DNA of 64,000 nt from Ectocarpus siliculosus (Eukaryota > Sar > Phaeophyceae > Ectocarpales > Ectocarpaceae), in the NCBI GenBank assembly GCA_000310025.1, contig FN648195.1:242825-306824 (forward strand). The letters run 5' to 3'. The notes below the pieces were generated by a model. That model was not told the origin of the DNA and ran no database searches. It saw nothing but the letters and a program-made list of their open reading frames with translations. Shown piece by piece: positions 20,701 to 30,852 of the stretch. The position numbers were made by a program, and so were the translations under genes. The stretch's first letter is position 1, and each line of letters begins with the position of its first letter.

Positions 20701-23700
20701 TCACCAGTATGCGCTGCTGGCACAGCGTCATGTACAGGTGGTGATTGTGGATGACGCCAAGTAAGGGGTTTTTGCAGCTGCTGTCGTGGACGGGTTACAG
20801 TACCGTACACAATAATGCTCGTTTTTGGGATAACTACTGTGTAGTGCTGGTGACATCTTTCTCTTTCAATGTGCGCCATGCCTTTTTTCCCCTCGGCCCC
20901 TCGATGAACAAACACGGAGGCTGGGCACGCCCAGAGAGCGCAAGACGACACGAAGCCCTTCGCGAACACGCATGCGAATCAAGTCTGACTTGCCGCCATT
21001 GGAGGAAGTAGGCATCCCCACGAGCGTGTCTACGCCGACCCCGGTAGCTGTTAAAGCAAAGCGACCGCCTACTCCTACTACTGCGCGATCGCATTTTGGC
21101 GAAGGTGTTACACCTTTGAGCCCGACCGGAAAGCGAGACATGTCTAGTTTGAGTTACAATGACAGAGCGGGGGAGCGCGGGGGGAGGGGCCGGCGAGATG
21201 GGACAAACAAGATCGCTTTATTCCCGCGCGTTGCTAGTCGCACCAGGGCCGATGCGATCGAAGTAGGCGGCAAGGAGGTGCCGGGTCCGGAACACCCTGA
21301 TGTCGCCCAGTCGCTGATGATGCGGGCAGGATCGCGTGGAAAGCAGGTGAGAGCAGTCCCGTTTTCCTGGGATACTTCGTGCATTCATGTTTGCGTGTAG
21401 ATGATTGTAGTCCTCGGGGAGGCAGTAGACAAGAAGGTCATGGGTTTCGAGAACCCACGTGGGGCTGCAACGCTCAACAACCAGGCGTGTGGGCCGGGGC
21501 TTGAATGTCAACTGGGAGTCGAATAAGTTTGTCGGAAGTTTCATAGGGGCCACACTTGTGGGTGGCAAGGCATTCCCGTTTGTATTCCAGGGCAAGCATG
21601 TGGAAGTGAACCCTCTGTCCGTTGGAGCCCTTGAACTCCTTGGTTCAGCCGTGGGCGAGGAGCACCCCGATTCCACTTCAGAGCTCACAAACCAGATGTT
21701 GTTGTTGAGCGTCTGTCCCTTTGCATTTCTAGCGTCGACCACGTTCGTTTTGCGGTTTGGCGTCGAATTCCAGGCCAAGTATGAGGAAGCTGAACGGCTG
21801 TACCAACGCTCCGTCGCCATCCGCGAGTATTATTTTGGCCCTGATTACCCTGCGGTGGCGACCACACTCAACGACTGGGCGACGTTGTTGGCCAGCCAGG
21901 TGAGAGGCACGCGACGCTTCTAGGTGCTTTGTTGAAAAACGCTGAATATTGCTCCGCACTTCCAAATGTCAATTCTAACCCGACTGTTGCCAATACCCAA
22001 ATTTGTTGAGCGTTTGTTCCTCAGCATTTCTAGAGTCGACCGCGTTCGTTTGGCGCTTCGGCGTCGACTTCCAGGGCAAGTATGAGGCTGAACCCCTGTA
22101 TCAACGCTCCATCCATTGCATATGGCGATAACCGTTTCAATGCTCGGTGGACCGTCCGCTCAAAGTCACCACCTGTTTGCGATGCAGGGAAAGTATGCTG
22201 AGGCCAATGCACTCTATGAGCGGTCACAGGCCATCCGCGAGAAGGTGCTGGGTCCGGAACACCCTGATTTGGCCCAGCCGCTGATGATGCGGGCAGGCTT
22301 GCTGGGGGAGCAGGTGAGAGCATTCGGGTTTTCCTGGGACAAGTTGCGTGGTATTCGTGTTTGTGGGTAGATGTTTTTGTAGTCCTCGGGCGTCCAGGTA
22401 GTAGACAAGAAGGTCATGGGTTTCGAGAACGCACGTGGGGCTGCAACGCTCAGCAACCGGGTGTGGTTGTTCTGAACTCGTTTTTTTTCTGTTCACACTA
22501 CTGACCACGTTCCTTTCGCGCTTATGCGTCGAATTCCAGGGATCGTCCTAGGCCAAACCACTCCATGAGTGGTCACAAGCCATACGAGAGAAGGGACTGA
22601 GCGCGGCTTTCCCAGATGTGGCCCGGGGGTTGAAAAGTCAGTTGAGAATCAAATGTCTTTGTCGGAAAGGGGCCACACCAGTGGGTGGAAGACTTGCTCA
22701 GGTCTTGTGAGATGTTGCTGAAGTCGCAAATCCCGATCTCGCTCTTGCAGGCGGAAACTCGGCGGACGGCAACTAGAATTGAGGACGGAACAAGCGCGTT
22801 TGACACCCGAACGGACCTACAAGGCCAGGTCACTGATCCGATGGGCCCTCCGATAAACCCATTCTCGGAACCCTCGCGGGCGCAGCAGGGAGCTAGAAAG
22901 TCCGCCGAAGAGGATGCCGACATCATCAGCGGGTTCGAGTCGAAAGAATCGGCTATCGATTGTGAGTGCGAAATGATTGTTGGCTCCCCAAAGAAACTTA
23001 AGAGTAGTCCGTGAGCTTTTCCACCTTGATCACCGACGGCCTAATTGTTTTAAGGCCTGCTGTTCAACGCATCAGCCGTAGGCGTCAATCTAACTTTCAA
23101 CGTGCGAAATTTGTACATCTCTCAATCGCGATTCTTCCGGTTTTGAAACAGGGGGCGAGTGGGAACTACTGACGGAAACGTTGCAGGCTGGTGAGAACTA
23201 CCGGTCAAGGGATGGCGGTATCCGCCTCAGTGTTCAGCACGGTAGCCTGAGCGGCCCTGGACCGGGTCCCGTTCGCCTTCACCTTGCAACTCAGCTTTTG
23301 AGCTGTAAGGGTCAAGACTACTTCACCACCACCATCGTGCACTGCCCCCCAGATCATCGCTTCCAAGAGCCGCTGCTGCTTGACTTTTTTCTCGACGATC
23401 CTGCCGTCCGCAACGGGAAGGGGGCTCTGAAGAAAGTCCTCAAACGCTACCAGGTACGTTTTCTCCAGACGTAACACACTTGGTCCCTTTGTAGGGGTCC
23501 AGAGTCCAATCGCAAGGGAATGTGTGGGCTCCGTATACAAAATGACGCCATCACCAGAAAATAAGAAAGTGGAACCCCAAAATTATGAAGTTATGTTGTT
23601 TTCCTTCGTCTTTTCCAATACATTGTAGAATCATCAACAATACGTGCTCGTTTATTGCGTGGCATGCGTCGGCATTTTCTGTAACAGATTCTGCGCATGA

Positions 23701-24557
23701 GTCACGGTGAACACGAATGGCAGCCATTGAGGCGGGAAGACATGTTCTTGGTGGAGGATCGCGATTCGACATATCTGAGGGCGCACATTGACCACTTTAC
23801 GGTGTTCTCCTGCTGCATGAAATGCGACCCTACTTGCGGGATCACGTGGTTGAACCACTCCGACAAGCAGGGGGTACTAGTGCACAACAATTCCAACCAA
23901 CAATTGTTTTTAGTCGTGCTGCCCACGAAGTACGTGGCTGTCTGTGACAAGCGGCACGCCGTCCAACTTGCAGTAGGTGGGTCACTACCGGGTGGTGAAG
24001 GTATCGAGGTCGGCGGGAGATTCGAACGCAATAAGCGCACTGAGTATGTGTGGTTACCCCAAGGGGAAGCCCCTTCGGGCCAAGAAGTCTTGCCATGGGC
24101 GCAAGAACAGAGGCTGAGGCTGCGAGAGGTTGGTTGCGTAGAGCGTCTACTCATCTGCTCTTTGAGTCCAGTACGCGGAGGTCCCTTGTCGACCCAAGCA
24201 ACACCCCCGTCACAATCTAGCCCTCGGCAGATGACCCCGGTATCGACTGTCCCTAGCGGCGAAGGCCAGTATCGTGTGGTGAAGTTTTATGAAGACCCTA
24301 TTGTCAAGGGGGGCGACGGCCTTGTCATTCATCAGTCCCGTTTGAATGTTCCGCCGCGGGATGAGTGCTGTGTTCGTGCAAAAGGGGTGAACCTCAAACA
24401 TGTTGCCATGGTTCTTGCAGGTCTGGGTGAAGGTAGCGGAGAGGAGGGGAAAGGCGCAGAGGGAAAAGACGCAGAGGAGGGAAAAGACGCAGAGGGAAAA
24501 GACGAACAAGAGATAAAAAAGTCCAGTGCGAATTGGTACTCCAAGCTGGTAGGGTAG
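17712..24557 (+). CDS. GW-repeat/TPR/ZU5-like protein (nine-exon model)
   Basis: A chain of nine exons splices in consistent phase: 17712-18664 (ends phase 2), 18906-19787 (2), 20063-20671 (2), 20935-21346 (0), 21774-21899 (0), 22188-22313 (0), 22751-22961 (1), 23152-23453 (0), 23688-24557 (TAG). Donors are GTGAGT/GTGAGC or GTGAGA except GTACGT after 23453. In order the product has a Trp-rich repeat region, Ser/Arg-rich disordered segments, half a TPR, two whole TPRs, a linker, a ZU5-like beta domain (GGIRLSVQHGSL to HIDHFTVFSCC) and a lysine/glutamate-rich tail. ZU5 domains occur in ankyrins, UNC5 and PIDD as interaction or self-cleaving modules. The 5' end is open: the first ATG in frame is 17798 and an upstream exon is possible. 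The combination is not one I know. A role in signalling is inference. Confidence 0.65.
18083..18420 (+). repeat. 54-bp/18-residue Trp repeat in exon 1
   Basis: About six diverged 18-residue units around PGWINETGSVGAQS repeat in frame. Over the whole exon there are 12 tryptophans, eight of them in Gly-Trp pairs. Confidence 0.8.
20935..21346 (+). CDS. chimeric exon: disordered segment joined to half a TPR
   Basis: Residues from SVSTPTPVAVKAKRPPTPTT to RRDGTNKI copy exon 2 of the same gene (19246-19510). At [15 protein letters not shown] the sequence switches to the second half of a TPR exon like 22188-22313, keeping its donor GCAG/GTGAGA and even its intron downstream. The acceptor CGCCCAG (20934) enters with one base and the exon leaves in phase 0, so it converts the phase-2 exons upstream to the phase-0 TPR exons downstream. 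Confidence 0.8.
21591..21709 (+). pseudogene. degenerate TPR exon
   Basis: After an intact acceptor (TATTCCAG) the frame reads GKHVEVNPLSVGALELLGSA, then EEHPDSTSELTNQ. The TPR pattern is barely kept, and no donor follows (TTGAGCGTCTG). Confidence 0.6.
21774..21899 (+). CDS. TPR exon of the ZU5 gene (126 bp)
   Basis: 42 codons, phase 0-0, acceptor GAATTCCAG, donor AGCCAG/GTGAGA. AKYEEAERLYQRSVAIREYY, then GPDYPAVATTLNDWATLL. Confidence 0.8.
22075..22115 (+). pseudogene. truncated TPR exon
   Basis: After the acceptor GACTTCCAG the frame GKYEAEPLYQRSIH ends abruptly in unrelated sequence with a stop. Only the first helix is left. Confidence 0.65.
22188..22313 (+). CDS. TPR exon of the ZU5 gene (126 bp)
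   Basis: 42 codons, phase 0-0, acceptor GCGATGCAG, donor GAGCAG/GTGAGA. GKYAEANALYERSQAIREKV, then LGPEHPDLAQPLMMRAG. Its second half and downstream intron are the source, or sister, of the TPR half in the chimeric exon at 20935. Confidence 0.8.
22537..22660 (+). pseudogene. degenerate TPR exon
   Basis: Behind GAATTCCAG a frame-shifted TPR can be followed (KPLHEWSQAIREKG, then PDVARGLKSQ). Frame changes and the missing donor make it non-functional. Confidence 0.5.
23152..24557 (+). CDS. ZU5-like domain and C-terminal tail (exons 8-9)
   Basis: Exon 23152-23453 gives GGIRLSVQHGSLSGPGPG, then PPDHRFQEPLLLDFFLDD, the first strands of a ZU5-like sandwich. Exon 23688-24557 continues HGEHEWQPLR...AHIDHFTVFSCC, the usual ZU5 end with the H-F-S/T block. 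A further beta-rich stretch (ITWLNHSDKQGVLVHNNSN) follows, then an acidic/Lys repeat (EGKDAEEGKDAEGKDE) and a TAG stop. The ZU5 assignment is by pattern and not by search. Confidence 0.6.
24428..24512 (+). repeat. GGGAAAAGACGCAGA tandem repeat in the last exon
   Basis: Short in-frame units of 15-18 bp encode EGKDAE copies near the C-terminus. Confidence 0.8.
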
Positions 24558-26890
24558 GGAGCACGGGTGGTCATGTTTTGCGCGTCGGACCTCGACATCA
24601 TTTTCCAGTTGTTTCTCGTGGAGACTTTGTGTTTTCATCTTTTTCGAAAGGTTCGAAAGGGAAGGTCGGCGACGCTTATCCAGGTGGAGAGACACCAGTG
24701 TTGCAGGTTACGGTGCTCGTGTGCCGTGTCTCATGGGTTGGTTTGGCAATTCATTTCGTGGTGGTGTTCATTTCGTTGGGTCCCCAAATTTGTTCTTTTA
24801 ACTGACCGAAGGGTTGACGATGGGGGGCTAGGTTGTGCCCCAAATGTGAAACTTTTGCGAGGGTGCGGAAACCGTAGAGGTTATCGGGCAAAGCATTTCA
24901 ACAGTCAAATCCAATGTTTTTGGTTGGACGTGCCTGCTGTCGTTCCGAAAGTAGCTGTCCGTGTTGACGCATCTCTTCACCTGCATTGTTTTAGATTCTT
25001 ATTTTCTGCTGCAATTGTTTTGTCATAAAAATGTATCGTACATAAGTCCCTGCCAGACCGGAGAACATCCTCTGGTCTCCATGACGGCGCCCGAGGAAAA
25101 GACTCGTCGAGGAAAAGACCCGTTGTTCCCACGAGAGAAATGGCGGCGATACCGCAATCGGACAGTTGGCAGACTCTCGGGAGAAGGACCCTTCCATGCG
25201 GCGGTGCGGGGTAGCCTCTTGAGCAGAGAAGATCAGCAAGGCCGGGGAAGGAGCCGTGTTTAGGCGGAGAAATACTGTAAAGCGAGAATTTCGGATGGAT
25301 CCTACCAAAGGGGGGAGGAGTCTGAAATGAGGTTTATTGGAGTTGATAGGTGGCATTTATGTTGTATAGCGACGAGGATGTCTGCGTGCTTGTAGGAGAG
25401 GAGGCCTGCATGCCGAGATAAGACAACTGCTCGCAGGACATTCCTAATGCGCCCGGTCACGTTGAAGCATCAGCAGTGCCAGGAGGAGCACAGGCATTGC
25501 TAGACGTACGAGTGAACAACACGGCCAGCTGCTACCTGTCAGGACATTCTGTTTCCGGGAGTTAGTGCTGTCTTTCCGAAAGAGGGGGAGGGGGAGATGG
25601 CGATAACCGGGGGTACGAGTACCGGGGGAGTATTGCTTTTATGATTGCTACTATTCCACGAAGAACTGAGGTATGAGGGTCTGACTAGTGGATGTCGATG
25701 GTAGAGTACCATTGGGGGTCTCGGTATACTGAGACGGCATTTTGTTAAGCCCGGCCAGTTGACATGGAAGGGATGAAGCTTGGATTCTGGATGAGAGAGG
25801 GAGGCGATCGGTGTCTCCCCCTCGTTATTTGCCATTGAGTTACCTTCCAGACTTTATATAACAAACATTAAATGGCAAAACTCACTTGGACACACAAAAA
25901 TATTTCGTCGTTGGCAAATCGTAGCGGTTACGTGGGGCAGAGGTTTGCCTACAATACTGCGGTACAGCACCTCGTTCGGTGAATCTTCGCGCAGGAAAGC
26001 AGCACCTCTCCGATCCTCTGCTCTTTAAGTGCCGTCCAAGACAACACGGTCTGTGCTACACATACACGGCGCACCAACCAACTATCCCAGCTTCAAAGAA
26101 AGGGTGCTCTACTGTGTGTACATTCAACGGCTGTCATCGGCCTTGAGTTCGACCGCCGCCCCTGCCAAGGCCCAGCATCGCGCAGGCCGCAGCCGCCGTT
26201 ACATCCAACGCAGACCTCACGAGAATGTGCGTCGCCCCCAGCGCCACTCTTCGCAAGCTGCACACGTGCATTCACGTGGGAACGGACGACATGAGACAAG
26301 TTCCGTGGAATGGAGTGGGTGTTTCAGTCGCGTTCGCGCAAAAATGTTTTGGGGGACACGGTTCTTCGTAGACGCGGTGTTTGCGAAGCCCAATTGCGCC
26401 AAGGGCAAGAAAAGTTAGTGTGACGGAATGTGCGTGAGACCAATATGCCAAGCACGCAGAGAGGTTCATGCCGAACAGGGAGCGTTGAGGCAAGCGCGAG
26501 GCCAGAAGTTAACTCACAAAGATCCGGAGGGAAGGGTGCTGTCGTCCGTGCCCATGTGTAGGTAGGTTGCAGACGGATCGGAGCGCCCCTGAAGCTGCCG
26601 CAAGAACTCTTGCTTGTCTTCAGATCTGCTCCGACCTCTCGGTTGCTGATGTTCCTGCTCCATCGGCATCTGGTTTTTTTTGGCAGGGACGGGACAAAGT
26701 GTTCAGATAGCAAAGCCAGTACGGACAGGTAGCTTGGTGGGCGTGACACCACCAGTAGTACTGTGACAACAACGGCGACGGCGACGACGAAGACGACAAA
26801 GATAACAACCAACACCAACGCCACCATCCGCAATACCAACGACAACAAAGGTCTCTCTCAGCAGCTGTCGAGTTGTTCGTTGGGTAGCGT
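24558..26890. other. no gene recognised
   Basis: Apart from the probable 3' UTR of the ZU5 gene, only short frames without family resemblance or matching splice sites are present. The longest (26324-26848, minus) is low complexity. Confidence 0.5.
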
Positions 26891-26896
26891 TCTTAC

Positions 26897-28166
26897 CGGT
26901 CGCCGGCTCAGCGATCGGATCTTGTCCCGGAGCTGCGAGTAGACCAGACCACCGATCACCCCGCCTGACACGAACGGGAGAACCTGTTGTGATGGCACGA
27001 GACATTGTTGTTGTGTGCATACCTCGTCTTCGTTATCGCTCAAGGTCTTGACTGCTTCTGTAACTTGCATTGGAGAGTCAGGATTCGGAAGGAAAAAGGA
27101 ACTCGGTTGTGTTAGCACTCTAATATGTAGGTAGGAGTATGAACTGGGTAGTTTCTTTGTCTCCTCAAAATAGCCAACCAATCCTGCTGCTGCGTTGACA
27201 ATAACCCGTCCCATCCCAATCTACAAGTCTGGGACGGATGGGGGCACGTCCGGGGTTCCCACTATCTACAAGTGCACCGAGCCGAGTGCCGCAGCACCGT
27301 GTTGAGCAAGTCGCTAGTGAGCGCGAGCTGTGACCCACGAAACGGTTGTATGGCCAGCTACGGCGCTTTTGGAGGTGACAAATATTGCACGGGCAACGGC
27401 TTCACGTGGCGACGAAGAGCGTAATCGTGCATCGAACAAAACGTTCGAAAGTCCTTGTGCAGGGCACAACCCACTCAACCCGGGGCAACAGAAAATAATC
27501 ACAACAATCGAGGTTCGCAACGAGCGTCGTCCCATTGGCAGAGGCCCCACCCAAACACATTGATTGGAGCAAGCCGTCATAGGGTTACTGAGTCAGGGCC
27601 TAAAGAAGGAAGTGCCTAAGAAAGGAAGCGTGAATCGTCTTGCATCAGGCTTCCTAGAGGCCGAGAAACTATCAAGGGGGTCTCCTCGATCTAATCAACT
27701 CAAACCAAGGCCAAAGATAATTCAAGGAAAAAACTGGTGCGGACGAAGGGGGGAGCTTAACCAACTCGAAGGCAAGTAGGACGTGAAAGGATGGTTGCGA
27801 GAACATCCGAGAAAGGAACCCTACACTCTCCTGTGCTGTTGGCATTTCACAACCCGATCAGGAAAAATGTAGACAAGACAAAATTTCTCGGTGGGGGGGG
27901 AAGAAGGCGTTTTCGAAGTAGAGTCTCTCAAAACGCGAAATTTTCGGGGTGTCACCGCTTTGCGAGAGAGATTTTACCATCATGAAGCCGAGCGCGGGAG
28001 AGAAGAGGCACCCCAGCACGAAGCCGGCGGCCCAGCCAAGGATCACGCCCACCAACCACCCGGCCGTCACCGTGCGGACTTGGTTCCTCGCGGTCATGGC
28101 GCTCCCGCTCTCTTCCCGCTGCAGCTGTTCTAGTTCAATCTCAGCCTGCAGCAGATGCGATTGCAT
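26897..28166 (-). CDS. small membrane protein, tentative multi-exon model
   Basis: Minus-strand candidate exons: 28166-27978 (63 codons from ATG, donor ATGATG/GTAAAA) encodes a charged helix followed by a Gly-rich membrane segment (GWLVGVILGWAAGFVLGCLF). An exon ending at 27023 has donor GACGAG/GTATGC. The exon 26983-26897 (29 codons, acceptor CACAACAG, donor CGACCG/GTAAGA) encodes a second Gly-rich segment, VLPFVSGGVIGGLVY. I could not complete the chain or find the stop. The function is unknown. The model rests on splice consensus and hydrophobicity only. Confidence 0.35.
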
Positions 28167-28199
28167 GATGAGGATGGTCGACCGCGGTTGACCGGCTCA

Positions 28200-29070
28200 C
28201 CAACGAAACGGCGTTACTCTCTGCGGGACAACACAATGCCTCCCAGTCCGCAGAAAAACCTACACGACGTTCGTTTCACTGGCTAGCATGACCGCGCTAA
28301 CGGGCACATAACAAACAACTCCAATCTCATCGGGACCCCAAATTGGACATTGTTTTTGTGGCATGCAAGAATATGGGAGTAACCGCGTACTACTGCGGTT
28401 TGCTGCTGTATCGTAGTTAAGGCAGCGAAAGCAGAAATAATGTCGCCGCCCCGCGCGGATGTGACAGGTACGCGGGAGAGAATGTGGCTTGAATTGGTTG
28501 GCCGTGCTACGCGGTGCCGCTAGGACAGCTTCACACAATCGGTCACGCTACTTCCGTCTCTTGCTCTGTTTGTGTGCGACCTACCTGTATCCGCCCCATC
28601 TCCGCCGCTTCCGTTCGAGCTTCGTACCGTGCGGCCTGGGACCGAATCTGGCCCGGTCGTGTTGTGAAAAAACGCAAGGAAACGCAGTCCCCCGACGAAA
28701 GAGGAGCAGCAGAGAAGTACAGTCAAGTGGAGGGAAGGGGGTGGATGAGGCATGCCCCTAGAGGCGCCGAGGCAGGGTGTGTCGGTGTTGAACTAAAAGA
28801 CATCGATATCAGCGGCGGAACCAGTGGCGTAGGCGCGCGACCGGTGGTACGGTGCTCGGCGCTCCGTCGGCGCTAATGATCACCAAGCCTTAGGCGACTT
28901 CCAAGGTTCGAGCGGTAGTAGCGCACTTCCGAGTGGGCAACCTGGGCCTAGAGATCGCTCGGTGTGGCCATGCCCTTGTTCGTTGATCATTTGGAGGTAC
29001 TGCTGTAGATATCTCATCGTGAAGGACGATTTACTCGAAAAGGCGTAACCATTAATCTACACCCCACACG
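28200..29070. other. no gene recognised
   Basis: Only short, overlapping frames on both strands. Nothing has domain character, and no repeat copies were seen. Confidence 0.45.
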
Positions 29071-29074
29071 CACA

Positions 29075-29455
29075 CCGCAGCGCCGCCGTCCGCTTCTCCC
29101 GGACCTGGTTCCTCTTCCCCTGGGTCGCTTCACTTCGTCATGGAACGTTTTGTATCTGCATGCGAGATTAGTTCGGTTTCGAGTGAGGTAGGCAGGACGG
29201 TGAGCGCGTGAGTGATGTTGGTTTCGCCTTGTCTGCACAGTAGGCACAATTCGCGTCTATTCGCGTTTTAGGCGTGAATTGTGCCTCTGTGTGCAGACAA
29301 GGCGAAACCAACATCACGCACACGCTCACGCTACTGCCTACATCATGACTCGAAATCGAAGTAATCTCGCCTGCAGACACAAAACGCGCCACAAGGAAGT
29401 GAAGCGACCCAGGGGAAGAGGAAACAGCTCCGGGAGAAGGTGAAAGCGGCGGGGC
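29075..29455. repeat. long imperfect palindrome (foldback element)
   Basis: Arms of about 170-180 bp mirror each other around a centre near 29262. GATGTTGGTTTCGCCTTGTC on the left is repeated inverted at about 29299-29318, and the outer GGTTCCTCTTCCCCTGGGTC matches inverted near 29408-29427. The inner arms are nearly perfect and the outer arms more diverged. It may be a foldback MITE. No clear target duplication was seen. Confidence 0.85.
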
Positions 29456-30255
29456 CATTCGATATGCTCGTAAGAGTATGATTGGTGACATGTTAGGTAG
29501 ACAGCTACGGAGGTTGCAGTGATAAGGTGAGGTGGGACGAGAAGCTCCTTGATATTTTCCTTGCGAGTGTCACGTAATGGTGTAGATTCATGAAGAGTAT
29601 TTTTGGTGTTTGGGCGTGATGACGTGACTTGGTGCCGTGATCGACTAGCGAGCACAAGCACCCCCCGAACACTACAACGACGTTTACCCATCTACGGTCG
29701 ATCATGGCCGACCTCCTTTCAACTCCTGAGCCACCCGAATGGTCGATTACGCTTTTGGGGCATCCCGCTGCACTTCTTGAAAATAAGAGTAAACTTGGAA
29801 TGCTCTTAGGCAATGTTTGCAGGCGGCCTGCAATTCGAGTGCCGTAGCGCAGATCCCAAGCACAGACACATTTCTTACGCTGCACACTCTCCAAGTTCTG
29901 GATGAGTTAGGAGTCTTCCCAGTGCGCAATCCTGCTTTGAAGTACGAGTCCCGGAATCTGAAAAGGTGGCCGCGATGGTGTTGTTTCAGTTACGATGGCC
30001 AAATCTTACCTTTCTCCGGTTTGACAAAAATTGGGGCATGATAATTGCCTGGGATCTCAAAGAACACCCTGTGAGGTGGTTTTGTGGATTTCGTGGCAAG
30101 TCGTGCTTTATACGATGGGCACCCCAACAGAAAACATCAGACAGCTTCCGGAGAACGGTGATGGTACCTCCTTTAAGCTTGGATCGTACTTCGAAGGAGC
30201 ACTACAGTATTTTTCCTTTCGTGTTTGGGATATACCGCAAAGGTTCAAAATCAGG
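29456..30255. other. no gene recognised
   Basis: A frame at 29817-30041 follows a plausible acceptor (TTTGCAG at 29821) but has no partner exons or recognisable product. Nothing else stands out up to the Tigger element. Confidence 0.4.
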
Positions 30256-30257
30256 TA

Positions 30258-30430
30258 CAGTGCCGGGCCCTGTTTAGTGCCGGTTGAATAGTGCCAGGTG
30301 CCCGGTATAGTGCCGGTGAAATCTCTGGACACAGGCGGAGCTCTCAATAGTGCCGGTCTGGCACTATTGAGAGCAGGCCCGGTTTAGTGCCGGTTCGGCA
30401 CCGCTGTCACCCCCAATAGTGCCGGTTCAC
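30258..30430. repeat. left terminal and subterminal repeats of the Tigger element
   Basis: TAGTGCCGGT-like units occur at least six times within 170 bp, one pair forming a hairpin (CTCAATAGTGCC...GGCACTATTGAG). Confidence 0.8.
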
Positions 30431-30852
30431 CCGCGCGCGCGAACACACACACACAACCCAGGCAGAGAACACAGACTCCACACAGAGAAATAGGGTACAC
30501 GTGCTGCTGCAGACCCGAACAGCTCTACGCAGGGGCGTACCATGCCATGTGCGGAAGGTGAACTGTGCCTTCAACAGCAGGACACAACGCCGCAAGCCCC
30601 TCATGGCCACGGCTGCCAGGGAGGATGTCGCGGGCGGCTGCACGGCATTTGCGGCAGCGTGGTTGATGCACACAACGAAAATCACCGCATCTGCAGCGCG
30701 TGCGTCGCCAAGGCCGGCAAGCGCAAAGGGCCAGCAGCAAACAGCGCTGGGAGGGCACAATCTAAACGCCCGAAGGCCACGAATGGGGGAGTAAGAAGTC
30801 TCAGCCTCGTGCGGGGCCTCGTGCGCGGCCGGATTTCGGCGCCAAGCTTGAG

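Noticed and set aside
23001-23012. Donor CC/GTGAGC at 23010 as the end of the linker exon
   Set aside because: It leaves phase 2, which no downstream acceptor can continue without a stop. The GTGAGT at 22962 leaves phase 1 and fits the ZU5 exon.
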